DNA of 64,000 nt from Tomocerus qinae. Its lineage: Eukaryota; Arthropoda; Collembola; Entomobryomorpha; Tomoceridae. Position 1 is the first letter of the stretch. Each line of letters opens with the position of its first letter. The stretch lies in contig CM034548.1 in NCBI GenBank assembly GCA_020055645.1, forward strand, positions 2,976,001-3,040,000, read 5' to 3'. Positions 9,901-20,210 of the stretch are shown piece by piece. The notes under the pieces are model-generated. The model had not been told where the DNA came from and ran no database searches. It saw nothing but the letters and a program-made list of their open reading frames with translations. The position numbers and the translations under genes were made by a program.

Positions 9901-12900
9901 TCCTAATCCCCCTGGACTGCAAGATGAGGTAGGTGGGGCGGGGTGCCCAACTTCGTTCTTTCTCTTATTTTATTTTGTGGTGGCAAGTGCTGCTGCTAAA
10001 ACGCCATATCTAAGCACTGATATGGCGTGGCAGAGCCTGCCGGGAATCAAAGTTGTCGCCAGGGGAGTTGGCAATAGGCCCGTACAGGCGGCCTGCGCCC
10101 TTGTCGTCAGCTCTACTCAATAGGCTGATGGCAACCCCTTATAATACATACATACATACATATCTATGCAGAGTAGATGTGCTTTTAGGTTTTCTTTACC
10201 TCATTTTCGAAAAAAAGAGACTAAACTATACCTAACACATAACATACCTGCCCCTTCCAAAATCTACTTCTAAATGCGGTATTGGCGTAGACAAATGTCA
10301 TTATTTAAATCCCTCCCAGAAGGGATAAAAACTACATTAATTTTTGTTTTAATAAGGCAGTTGTAATCTTTCCATTGAAAATTATATGATTAAACGAACG
10401 AACGTGATGTTCGATCTGAATTATGCAAAAGTCTCTCCTGAAAACCTCATAATAATCTACTAAAGTAGTCTCTCCTATAGAGGTCGTTCGTCCACTACAT
10501 TTTAAAGCCCAAAAGCTAAAAAATCTTCACAAATCCGGCTATGACCCCACTCTACCACTCTTCTTTTTATATTTTAAAAAAGCTTTTTGTCCATATTTTG
10601 GGTGGGTAATGAGAATATTCTTTTCATTTAGGGAGGGAATTATGAGGTTTTCAGGTGAGACTCTTACATAATTCAGATCGAACGTCACGTTCGTTTGTTT
10701 AATCATATAATTATGTAAGAGTCTCGCCCTCTACCTTATAATAATCTAATAAAGTAGATGTTTAAAGCTAAACGGAAAACAGTAACAGTTGCTGCGAGTG
10801 AAAGAGATGTATAGTTAATTATACATAGGTATGTTACAATCATTAATTAGGCAATTAGACTTCATTGTTTGTATTATGCTTTGTTAAATATTGAATTAGC
10901 GATTAGATTGACAATAGGTAAATTATAAAAATTTTACAATACCAATGAATTAACTTTTTTATATGCTGATGATGTCAACAATTATGGCTGCAAATTCATT
11001 ACTTATCCCTGCTTTTGATAAAACTGATTTCACCCAACGACTTAATGTCTGAGATCCAACTTTCTTGTGAGGTTTGGTTACTCCCATTTTCACTTTATCA
11101 AAATTTTTGATAAGATTCGCAGCTTGGTTTATTTCGATGTGAATCGAACGACCACTAAAAGAAGAATGAGAAACAAAGAGTGGTAGAGCGGGCTCATAGC
11201 CGGATTTGGGAAGTTTTTTTTAGCTTTTGGGCTTTAAAATATAGTGGACGAACGACCTCTACAGGAGAGACTACTTTATTAGATTATTATGAGGTAGAGG
11301 GCGAGACTCTTACATAACTTTTATTATAATTAATAGTTATTTTCAACATTGGACATTGATAATTGATAATGATTAATCTGATTAGTGGCAAAGAAATTTG
11401 GCATAACCTTCCGAATAATTTACCTTAAATTCGAGTTTTATATACATATTACCATCAAAAACACTTTTCATTGAAAATGACCGTCAAATACTAACCTGCC
11501 AACCCAATCTGCTCCTTCACCGCATCCATGAAAGTGGAAATGTAGAAGACATTTGTTTTTTTCGCATTCTTTGGGAATATAAATGAAACCTTTCTTTGCC
11601 ATACCTATTGTTGTTATTTCCCCACCGTGGTAAAATTCTGATTGATTGAACATTTTCAACTGGGATGACAACTGCATGTTTCCTGAAAACAAATTGTAAT
11701 AACAGAGTGTAATAATATTTTAATTCTTCACTGAGAACATTTAAGCTGGTACGGCGGGAAAGCGTTTTAGGCTCTGAGCTCATTAATTTGAAAAGACATT
11801 AGTTTTCAAGCTTCAATTCTTGACATGTGTAAATGTGTACCAAGTCGGGCCTGTAATTTCTTCTTTGGGCGCATAGGCAACCTGGGCGCCTAAAGTTTAA
11901 TTTTTCGGAGATGTAATCCGCAAGCAAAAAAGAATTTGGCGCCCAAAAAATATAACGATTTTTGTGGATCCATTCCGTGACCAAAAATATTTTTTGATGT
12001 TCGCAATTCTAATCCCTGTAATTACGTCTTATTTTTGGCGCCCAAATTTTCGTAAAGGCACCCAGGGCGCCTTGGGTGCTAATTGAGGAGCAGTTCCGCG
12101 AGTCTGCAAAAGAAATTGCAAGCCTGCGTCAAGTGCACCGTTTTTTCATATTGTCATTGTTAATATTAAAACAGGATAATTGATGGAATGTTGATTGGGA
12201 ATTTACTTGGGAAGATAATTTTTTCCTCTTTTTCGAGACCAATTTTGACCAACTTTTAAAAACGAATTTTGGTACATTCGGTTACAAGTCCTAATATACA
12301 CAATCGTAAATACTGAAAAATAGACCATGATTATTATGTATGATGACACAGCAAAAAAGCACAAGCGTGGAAAAAAGTCATAGGAATATGGACGATGGTT
12401 TGGAATGGAAAATGAAAAAAGTGGGAACATGAGAAATAGAAAACTCAAGTGGGAAATGAACCTAAAATCCGCAGGATAGTGATACTTATTTCGCAGTATT
12501 TTCAATTTCCCCAGTGTCCAAGGAAATTAAGGTGTAAAATGGGAATATTCGAAACCGAAACTATGAATAGATATGACAAATATGAGCCATCAGCCAAGTA
12601 AAGGGCAAGATGTTATATTAATAGGCATCCTTTTATTGATATTCTGTAACAATAAGAGTCTTACCCTTAGGTTTTTGTATTTGTTCTCCCAAAAGAAAGC
12701 GAATACTTTCATAAGCTCCAGAATACAAACAATTTCCGATATGAGCATGACTCCCTCCTTCCATGGTACAATCTAGACCATAGCTGTCTGAGGGCTGAGG
12801 TGACATTAATTGATTTAAATTTAAACTGTAGGTAATATAATTGAGACCTTGATTGTCATACTGCTCTGAAAGATTAACCAAAAGCAACTTACATACAAAT

Positions 12901-15900
12901 GCTGCGCCAATGGATTGATAATCGTGTCCCGGGGTCTTATTTGGTTTGGAGAGATGAACAAAGAATAAAAATCGTAGTTTTGAATAGCAACATCTGCAGA
13001 GATTTATATTCCTGTTTATTTTAGCTAATTCCAACCAAGCAAGTATCCAGTAGGGGGCGGCGGGAGCTGTTTCCGCCCCCCCTTGACCAAATTTCTGGAT
13101 ACGTGCCTGCTACCAACTACAGAATTTTTTGTTATTTACTTCGTTGTAGCCTACTAAATATACGGTAATAGAGACAACAAGAAAAGACGAAAGTATTAAA
13201 AGAATCTCTAAGTCATAGCCACTTTCGCCTCAAGGCAAGTGACAATTAAACATAATATCCTCTCGAAAGAAAAAGCATTAACCCACTTTTTATTTGGGTG
13301 TAAAATTTCCCCAATACGCAAGAGAACCACTGAATTGAAGTTATATATTTTACATACAAAACAAAAAGTGAATTAAGGCTATTTGGTACTTTAAGGGACA
13401 ATATGGTAATAATAGTAGGTACTAATGTTTCGTCCGCTTAAAGTCAACATTTATCTGCCTAATCTATTTGTTTTAGCAATTTCGTTGCAAAAATTTCATT
13501 CTCAAAAATAATGATAACCTGTAAATAGGTACTGAAGTTCTGCATTGTGAATAGGTTTTCAGGTGATCTTTTAATGCTACACGTACACACATTCTAATAA
13601 AAATGTGAAACTAATTGAGCTATCCTGAGTTTTTGGAATTAATAATGAGTTACCGTAATACCTGGGAAAGTTGCCATAGACTAAAGAGAATTATATTCTG
13701 TGCACTAAGTACGCTTAAGTTTTGTAAAATCGTACACCTAAATACTTTTCGAACTGAATCATTACCAGGGGGGATTAAAGTATCCCTTGCTCCAGTCCAC
13801 AGATAGACCCTTTGTCTCTCAAGATTTTTTAGAGAGTCTATCCGTCCTTGTCGCTCATACCTGTAGACGTCAGAAATTGAATGCTGTATGTCATGGCGAG
13901 TAATATTTAGGGATGGAAAAACTTCAGCAATTCTTTCTCCTATTTTTGTGCAGTGTAATCCAAAATCGATAAGAGACGATGCACCACATCGGTAATAAGC
14001 TGAAATAATACTTTATCATTTGTATTACTCAGGATGATTATTTTAGAAATATATGGCTATACTAAAGACGGGGTAATAATAACAGAACTCGTTTTATACA
14101 GATTAGAGACTCACCTGGGCATGGGCCTGGGCGGACATGGGCACCGATATCTGCCTCCATGCAAAGCTATATTATAGACGTGGGCGCGCCCATGTCCGTA
14201 TTGGAATTTGGGGGAAGGGCCATGGGCACCAAAATGGGCGCCCAGGCAAGTCTCTATTACAGATACATTTATAACGTTCTTAGTAACTGCTTAATTATGT
14301 CTTTCCAAAAATCCTTATTGGTGATGGTTATATTATTTACTACTTAATCGAATTAGTTCCCCAGGGGAAATCCCATTTGGAGACCATTTTTTGGTCAAAA
14401 ATATTCTTATGGTTCCCCACATGGGGAATTATTATGATATGGGGAACTATATTTCGAATGGCAAATTTTCGAATTATTCAAGCTAAATTGTAAATATAGT
14501 GAATGATATTAGTAGGAATTTAGATTTCCACGTCGTCGTCAGAGGATATAATAAAGATACGTCCATAGGTTCGGTTAGATCAACATCCATTTCTTCGTCA
14601 TCATCGTCATTCTACTTTACAAACTTTACCACTTTTTAGCGTTTTTTACCATCACAGTGGTAAAAATGCATTTAATGGTTAAAATGTTAAATTATAGTGA
14701 ATACTTAGCAGAGATACACAAACGGTACATTAAAATAAGTTTTCATTCTCTATTTTCTCTAAAATATTTCTAACTAAAATTTATATTTGAATGTTCACTG
14801 AAGTAGTGAAACAGTCATTTAAACGACATTATTCGCTTGGTATACAGCCAATTTCCATTTAATTAAAAAAAGTACTCATTTAATTAAAATTAATTATTCA
14901 ATAAATTAGTAAGGATGATTTTGTCCCAATTAGTTGACCCTTTCTTGATTAATTAACACATATTAAGTTGGGCAGTCAATTTAGGACAACAATCGTTAGC
15001 TGCAACGGTAGTTTATGTATTAGTGTCGAATTTTATTCAAAACTCTGTACGATGTACGTAACAACTATTTTTACCATTTCTTACCAATTATATCATTTAC
15101 CACCAATGTTTAGGTGATGGTAATAACATTAAATACCATAAAAAACCACTTACCAATCATATGTGGTAAATAGCATTTTGTACACTGGTTGGCACAAATG
15201 CACTGACTGGGTACAGATGCACTGATTTGATTTGTATAATAATATGGTTCATATGCCTTTAATTTAGGATTTTAGGGTGAGGGAACTATTTCGATATGGG
15301 GAACTAAACATTTGGAGACCCATATTTTCCCAAATTTATTCATTTAGTTCCCCAACTGGGGAATTATTGCGATATGGGGAACTAAATCGATTAATACGGT
15401 GTTTCTTTTAACGGATTTTATAGCAACATTTTGCTCATACAATAAACTATCTAATTTCACGACGTTTTACATTGTAGAGAACTAAAGTTACTTTTTTAAA
15501 TTTTTGAATGTTTGAACCTATGCTTAATAATTTGAATTTTTCTCCTAGAATGGAGTCTTTTGAAGTAATAAACAAACAAATGCTCAGCAAGCTCTTCCTT
15601 CTCATTTTATAAGCAATCAAAGAATGCCGTCTTTAATTTGTGGATGAAATAAAATGCCTTTCTTTTTTGAATACTATAATTATTTGTTAAAGTCAAGTCA
15701 CACGCTTAAAAATGTGAGGTTTTTTATATCTCATTGGACATTATTAGAAAATTAGAACTGGTATTTAGTTATTAGAAATTTCATAACTCCAATGCAATAC
15801 CAAAGCCTGTTTAAAACATTATTAAAAATTTAAATATTTTATAAGTTAGTAAATGAAATTGGTTAGGAATTGTAGGATTTGTGTTGCTAGCATCATTGGA

Positions 15901-16389
15901 TCATGTAAATATTAAATATACAGACCATACAGTTTAGCAACCAAAATTTAACATATTTATTTACCCTAATTGAAAATACTTATGAAAATGACGATGAAAT
16001 TTTAAATACCTTGTGAGAAAAGAGCTACTCCGTGAAAAATAGAAGAGTGTGAAATGTGAAGTTGGGTGGCCATAGTAGAGCCAGCGGAAAATCCCGAAAT
16101 CGTGATTTTGCTGGTGTCTATTTCCATTTGCCCTAAAAGAGAAGTCGAGCAAACCAATAGTAACACTTTAACATACCTCGTCAATTTCACCATCATTATC
16201 AACTGCAGTTTAGCTCTTATTTTTAAAGAATTTTAATAATAACTCAGTATTCAGTCGTATCTTGATATAATAGAAACAAGGCTGGACGAAAATCTCACCA
16301 AGGTTTATGGTATCATATTCTTGAGACAATGAAATTCCTAGACCACATAGAAAAATCATAAAAAGGAAAAATTGAACGATTTTCCCCAT
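6990..16389 (-). CDS. poly(3-hydroxybutyrate) depolymerase-like secreted protein, 8 proposed exons, likely GPI-anchored
   Basis: Proposed exons (5' to 3'): 16389-16299, 16132-16010, 13999-13746, 12935-12897, 12860-12665, 11682-11496, 7987-7836, 7171-6990; about 407 residues. The start at 16389 opens a hydrophobic signal peptide (MGKIVQFFLFMIFLCGLG). An alpha/beta-hydrolase core follows: lipase box ISGFSAGS (Ser about 46), TGARDTLIPP with the likely catalytic Asp (about 144), and SGAYESIRFLLG. The second half has GFIYIP, HFHFHGCGEGADWVG, VADVNNIIMVYP and GCWDFFQYTG, all hallmarks of PHB-depolymerase-like proteins. After a Thr/Ser-rich linker (SETTTTEGSNGSS) the protein ends in a hydrophobic tail, as in GPI-anchored proteins. 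Junction phases agree throughout, but exons 3-5 are least certain: the 39-base exon and the 36-base intron are inferred from family alignment. The usual catalytic His segment is not evident. The true substrate is unknown. Confidence 0.85.
7420..7545. repeat. dispersed repeat with TTTTATTAGGTTAGGTCAGA
   Basis: It contains GAACCTAATAAAA facing TTTTATTAGGTT, and a second tandem TAGGTTAGGTCAGAAAAGA copy 60 bases later. A related copy lies at 34945-35045 (AACCTAATAAAA...TTTTATTAGGTTTGG). It sits in the last intron of the depolymerase-like gene. Confidence 0.55.
8520..9370 (+). mobile_element. decayed non-LTR retrotransposon (LINE) reverse-transcriptase 3' part
   Basis: Conceptual plus-strand translation with several stops and shifts gives MELNVDKDETQLMAVGRPHV, then ITAVDKIKCLGLIIDSKLS, VNGILCL, RKSIMNANVLTLIHYMSVI and, further on, a FKEIFY-like C-terminus. 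These are typical of the thumb and tail of Jockey/CR1-like reverse transcriptases. It ends in TGCTGACAAATAAATA, resembling a LINE 3' end. The copy is inactive and lies in the intron between the sixth and seventh exons of the depolymerase-like gene, opposite strand. A 15-20 bp inverted motif (GGTCTTCCCGAAAAG) flanks it at 8170-8190 and 9410-9430. Confidence 0.8.
9660..10166 (+). mobile_element. G+C-richer non-LTR element 3' end with (ATAC)n tail, copy 1
   Basis: A G+C-rich island ends in CCCTTATAATACATACATAC. Its last 110 bases (GGGAGTTGGCAATAGGCCCG, GGCCTGCGCCC) match a minus-strand copy at 27776-27960, which also ends in a CATAC-type tail. The simple tail and variable 5' extent suggest a 5'-truncated retroelement or SINE. 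Short frames here have no recognisable domain. Confidence 0.6.
10381..11319 (-). mobile_element. internally deleted DIRS-like (tyrosine-recombinase) retrotransposon
   Basis: Reading the minus strand, a terminal repeat occupies 11319-11157, a tyrosine-recombinase fragment lies at 11096-10989, an internal complementary region at 10758-10639, and the opposite terminal repeat at 10565-10381. The two terminal repeats are inverted (shared GGTCGTTCGTCCACTA, AAAGCCCAAAAGCTAAA, GCTCTACCACTC-like blocks). The internal region is the complement of the outer 70 bases of one terminus joined to the complement of the outer 50 of the other. The coding fragment reads KPHKKVGSQTLSRWVKSVLS then KAGISNEFAA, a motif of DIRS/Ngaro-type recombinases; the H and R boxes, RT, RNase H and gag are missing. 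It resides in an intron of the depolymerase-like gene. Confidence 0.85.
11876..12085. repeat. foldback-like repeat with GGGCGCC motifs
   Basis: Partly inverted arms (CCTGGGCGCCTAAAGT at 11881 and the complement of CCTGGGTGCCTTTACG ending near 12070) enclose several GGCGCCCAAA motifs. It lies in a depolymerase-like gene intron. It may be related to 14105-14275, which shares TGGGCGCC. Confidence 0.5.
13036..13109. mobile_element. hAT-like MITE family M2, copy 1 (74 bp)
   Basis: Termini CAAGCAAGTATCCAG and CTGGATACGTGCCTG are inverted, with G-rich and C-rich inner blocks. The flanks ATTCCAAC and CTACCAAC match at 6 of 8 positions, as a decayed 8-bp target duplication would. Other family members are at 21101-21290, 63244-63551 and a fragment at 51596-51640. 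Confidence 0.7.
14105..14275. repeat. G+C-rich foldback element
   Basis: The left end AGAGACTCACCTGGGC faces AGAGACTTGCCTGGGC on the opposite strand at the right end, with GGGCACC and GGGCGCC blocks in both arms. It lies in the intron between the second and third exons of the depolymerase-like gene. Confidence 0.6.
14350..15395. repeat. nested foldback region with GATATGGGGAACTA and TTACCA motifs
   Basis: Both edges carry AGTTCCCC...GGGGAATTATT and GATATGGGGAACTA units (four in total) plus TTTGGAGACC. Between them, 14620-15190 is bounded by inverted clusters of TTTACCA/TGGTAAA. This reads as one palindromic element inserted within another. No coding content. Confidence 0.5.
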
Positions 16390-16599
16390 TTTGGAAAGCG
16401 TGAATGCAGTCACAGCTATGAAACGCACTTCAAACTTCACCTAATGGGTGTGTTACTGAAATTGTGTTTAACGTAAATTCTGATATTCGCTTTACCAACT
16501 GTAAAATCGATTTTTCATTCATGTATTGAAATTGATGGTTTTGGTTTGTCATTTGACTACACTTGAACTTGAGATATTTGTGTACTACCTTTTGGCTAG

Positions 16600-16830
16600 C
16601 CTGAATAGACAGCTTATAGAATCACACAGTCCGTCCGTTCGTCTGTGACCACGATAACTTTCGAACGCAATGACGGATTTTGATCATAATGGGCAAAACT
16701 ATTGCCTATGACCACGCAGGACAAATCATATTGAAAATGGGCCGAATTGGTCCATAGGTTGCTGAGATGACGCTCGCGCACTTTGCCTTCATTTTGATAG
16801 TCAAAATGAAAAATCGGCATAAAATGGACA
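16600..16830. repeat. dispersed repeat with GTCCGTCCGTTCGTCTGTG and AACTTTCGAACG
   Basis: A member of the CTGTC/CGTCC plus AACTTTCGAACG family, just upstream of the depolymerase-like start codon. The arrangement (CGTCCGTTCG run, GATAACTTTCGAACGC, GGATTTTGATCATAATGGG) is of a kind often dispersed in invertebrate genomes. Nothing coding. Confidence 0.5.
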
Positions 16831-17029
16831 TTAAAAGTTCAATTTTTGTTCCTACACATTGTTAATCTAATAGTATATAATATTTAACTCCGCTTCGACA
16901 AGATTTAAGATTTTATAAAAAAAGTAAATAAAACCGGAAGAAACCTATTGTAGGACGGAAATAAATCTACTTCGCATTGATATGCAAGTTGATAGTAAAA
17001 TTTACACTTTTCAAATTTTGGGTTTCTTT

Positions 17030-17490
17030 TGATTTTTATACTGAATATTAATCAATTTTGATTTTTTGTTTATTTTGATACTCAATCTTAATCCATTTTG
17101 ATTTTCTGTTTTTCATAGTCAACAATTATCTATTTTGATTTTCTAGTGATTTTCATAGTCAACAATTATCTATTTTGATTTCCTGTTGATTTTCATAGTG
17201 AACATTAATCTATTATGATTTTCTGTTGATTTTCATAGTCAACAATTATCTATTTTGATTTTCTGTTGATTTTCATAGTCAACAAATATCTATTTTGATT
17301 TTCTGTTGATTTTCATAGTCAATATTAATCTATTATGATTTTCTGTTGATTTTCATAGTCAATATTAATCTATTATGATTTTCTGTTGATTTTCATAGTC
17401 AATATTAATCTATTATGATTTTCTGTTGATTTTCATAGTCAATATTAATCTATTTTGATTTTCTGTTGATTTTCATTATCAATATTTATT
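17030..17490. repeat. 40-bp tandem array, about 11 copies
   Basis: The unit is 40 bases, containing GATTTTCTGTTGATTTTCAT and AGTCAATATTAATCTATT. The first units are diverged and the last five nearly identical. Confidence 0.92.
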
Positions 17491-18174
17491 TATTTTGTTG
17501 AATTTGAAGATTTTTTCAATAATATAAATATTGATCTAGTTTGTATTACATTTTACTAATCAAAATAAATCTATTTCGCAATTATTATTTCACCAAAAAA
17601 TGTGTACACGGTTCCCTTCACTCAGGCGAGCTTCTGTTACGGCTTGCCGTAGGTTTATATTCATGCATATTTGTGGTTAGCAAATATATAATATAAATTA
17701 TCTATCAACAGATTCTTTCAAGTGGACCACAGCGATAACGTAGGGTATTTTTAACTTAAGTGGCATTCCCATTGTTTGCTGCGAAGAGGACAAAGTAACA
17801 GGGTCATCTTACAGATTTGTATTTGTAACAATTATATACCTGAAAGTAAATGTTTCTGTCTAGGGTGCATGAAAGGCAGATTTTAAAAATATAATTTTGA
17901 GTACAGAAAGTATTTTTGGGAAGGAAAACCAAGCCAAACTAAATGTCGTTTTCCTAATATTTTATTGAAACCGTCACACAAAGTACAGAGTTGAAACTTG
18001 AAACTAGGTACAAGGGAGTAAAACTAAAAGTGTTAATGTTTTTCTTAATAGAGAATAGAGGTGAAGAAATTAATGTCTAGTGTAAAAAATTTTAATGGAT
18101 CACAAAAGGTAATGCAATGTATAACATACTTATATTATACTTAAAAAACAATGAAACTACTAGTACTAGAATTT

Positions 18175-18370
18175 TTAATATGCTATTATTAATATTTTAT
18201 ATTAATATGTTATTATTACTATTAATATTTTATATTAATATGTTATTATTATTAATATTTTATATTAATATGTTATTATTACTATTAATATTTTATATTA
18301 ATATGTTATTATTTCTATTAATATTTTATATTAATATATTAATATTAGTATTAATACTTTTATTATACTA
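18175..18370. repeat. 27-33 bp A+T tandem array
   Basis: Five to six units of ATTTTATATTAATATGTTAT with variable TTATTACTATTAAT spacers. They create an open frame with MLLLLIFYIN repeats that is not a gene. Confidence 0.85.
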
Positions 18371-18467
18371 ATTTGTTATTAATACTTTTATTATACTAAT
18401 TTGTTATTATTACTTTTATAATAACGTAGTTGAAACCTAGATAATAACGTGTGATAAAAAATGTTGA

Positions 18468-18700
18468 AATAAGTAAATTTCTAGCGACTGTGCATTGGCC
18501 CGAATTAGGGCAAAGCACAGTCGCATAGGCTGTTGATTATTTAGTAGACAAATTTTTGATGCCCAAGCGTCAGTACTGGAAGTCTAGTTCCTCCTCATTA
18601 CAAATCGATACGAAGATGCACACAAACCTTTATTATACAAGATACAAGAATACCGACAGAATTCCATGTGCATGTGCCACTCTACGTTCATATGGAGTAA
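18468..18700. repeat. dispersed repeat family R3, copy 1
   Basis: It contains AATTTCTAGCGACTGTGCAT, TTGATTATTTAGTAGAC, TTTTTGATGCCCAAGCGT and AGTCTAGTTCCTCCTCATTA. The same blocks in the same order are found at 21322-21394 and 22251-22420, where a MULE has split them. No coding content. Confidence 0.8.
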
Positions 18701-18844
18701 AGACGGCTTTATAATAAATTATAAAATTAATTTCATACTCAGAAACAACAGATTAATTTTGCAACCACGAAAGTGGGATATTCCCCTTCATGGTTACCAG
18801 ATTTTCTTCAGCAAATTTAAGTATCCTGACCAACAAAAGCCATT

Positions 18845-18875
18845 TACCAACCCGCGCCCTTCGGGCGCGTCTTAG
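18845..18875. other. short perfect G+C hairpin
   Basis: CGCGCCCTTCGGGCGCG has a 7-bp perfect stem and a TTC loop. Related CGCGAAGCGCG-type palindromes recur at 19084, 19299 and 21208, so it is probably part of a dispersed repeat. Confidence 0.5.
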
Positions 18876-19714
18876 TAAATTCTTTTAAATGTCATACAAC
18901 CACATTTGGCGCTATCATAAATGCGCAGCTAACAAATTTACGGTTTTTTGAAAAAAATGAAACAAAAATAACGTAAATAATGTGTTTTGAAATTTATATT
19001 CGCGCATATTAATACAGAGATAAGTGAGAATATAAGGTAAAAGGTACAAATAAAATAAAAGTAGAAATAAAAGGTACAAATTGGCGCGAAGCGCGAGAAA
19101 AATTTGAAATTCAACTTCAAAATTTATCAATAATGATTTGACGAATTTTGTGTAATTTAGCTTAACGGTTAAGTGACATAGTTGAGGAAAAGAAATTTGC
19201 TTTTATCCTCCACTGATTAAGGGTTAATGGATTTCCATCGAAATTGACAAAATTTTTGACAACTAAGCTGGGTCGATCAATAAAGAATATTGAAATTCGC
19301 GCGAAGCGAGAGAAAATTTCGACATTTAACTTATTTGAACTCTAACATTTGTGTTAAAATACTTAAGGATGAAATTATTCCATTTTTACCGATTTTAGCT
19401 CATTTAAGTATATTTAAGTATAATCTAAGTATTTTAAGTATAGGGTCTAATTTAAGTATTATACTTGCCATTTAAGTATACCTGGTATTACTAAGAATAT
19501 TTAACTTATTTATACTTTGAATGACTTGGTTGTTGCAACCACCAATTACTAACAATAATTAAATATTTATTGGAGAAGACCGATCATGCACCTTTCATCT
19601 TTGACATTCACTGATCAACTGACATATTTTTGAAATAACAACTAACACCTAGTAACCCTGTCCCCTTTGACTCTAGTAGCTTCCTCTCCTAATTGCAACT
19701 TCTGTTATGTGATT

Positions 19715-19895
19715 ATTATAACATGTTTTGTTATTTTTATTATTGTGACATGTTTTGTCATTTTTATTATTGTAACATGTTTTGTTATTTATATTATTGT
19801 AACATGTTTTGTTATTTATATTATTGTAACATGTTTTGTTATTTTTATTATTGTGTCATGTTTTGTTATTTTTATTTTTTAACATGTTTTGTTAA
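19715..19895. repeat. 27-bp tandem array, about 6 copies
   Basis: The unit contains TAACATGTTTTGTTATTTTT and ATTATTG. The 27-base period opens all forward frames (for example CFVIFIIVT repeats), none of which is a credible gene. Confidence 0.9.
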
Positions 19896-19904
19896 TTGTT
19901 ATAT

Positions 19905-20210
19905 TATAAGATGTTAATATATTGTTATAATATAAGATAACGACGTATTGTTATATTATAAGATAATGACGTATTGTTATATTATAAGATATTTAAGATA
20001 ATGACGTATTGTTATATTATAAGATGTTGACGTATTGTTATATTATAAGATGTTGACGTATTGTTATATTATAAGATGTTGACGTATTGTTATATTATAA
20101 GATGTTGACGTATTGTTATATTATAAGATGTTGACGTATTGTTATATTATAAGATGTTGACGTATTGTTATATTATAAGATGTTGACGTATTGTTATATT
20201 ATAGGATGTT
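19905..20210. repeat. 26-bp tandem array, about 10-11 copies
   Basis: The unit TTGACGTATTGTTATATTAT plus AAGATG is repeated. The first units are diverged (AATGACGTATT), the later ones identical. Confidence 0.92.

Noticed and set aside
10960-11010. Plus-strand LYADDVN resembling a reverse-transcriptase YADD box
   Set aside because: The flanking plus-strand translation is broken and unlike RT, whereas the minus strand through the same bases gives a convincing tyrosine-recombinase motif.
13860-13861. Donor CTACAG/GTATGAG as the end of the depolymerase-like exon
   Set aside because: Reading on gives family residues (SLKNLERQRVYLWTGARDTL), so the exon continues to a later donor near 13745.
19667-19917. 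Hydrophobic frames resembling a membrane protein (CFVIFIIVT repeats)
   Set aside because: They follow the 27-bp array in overlapping frames; not a gene.
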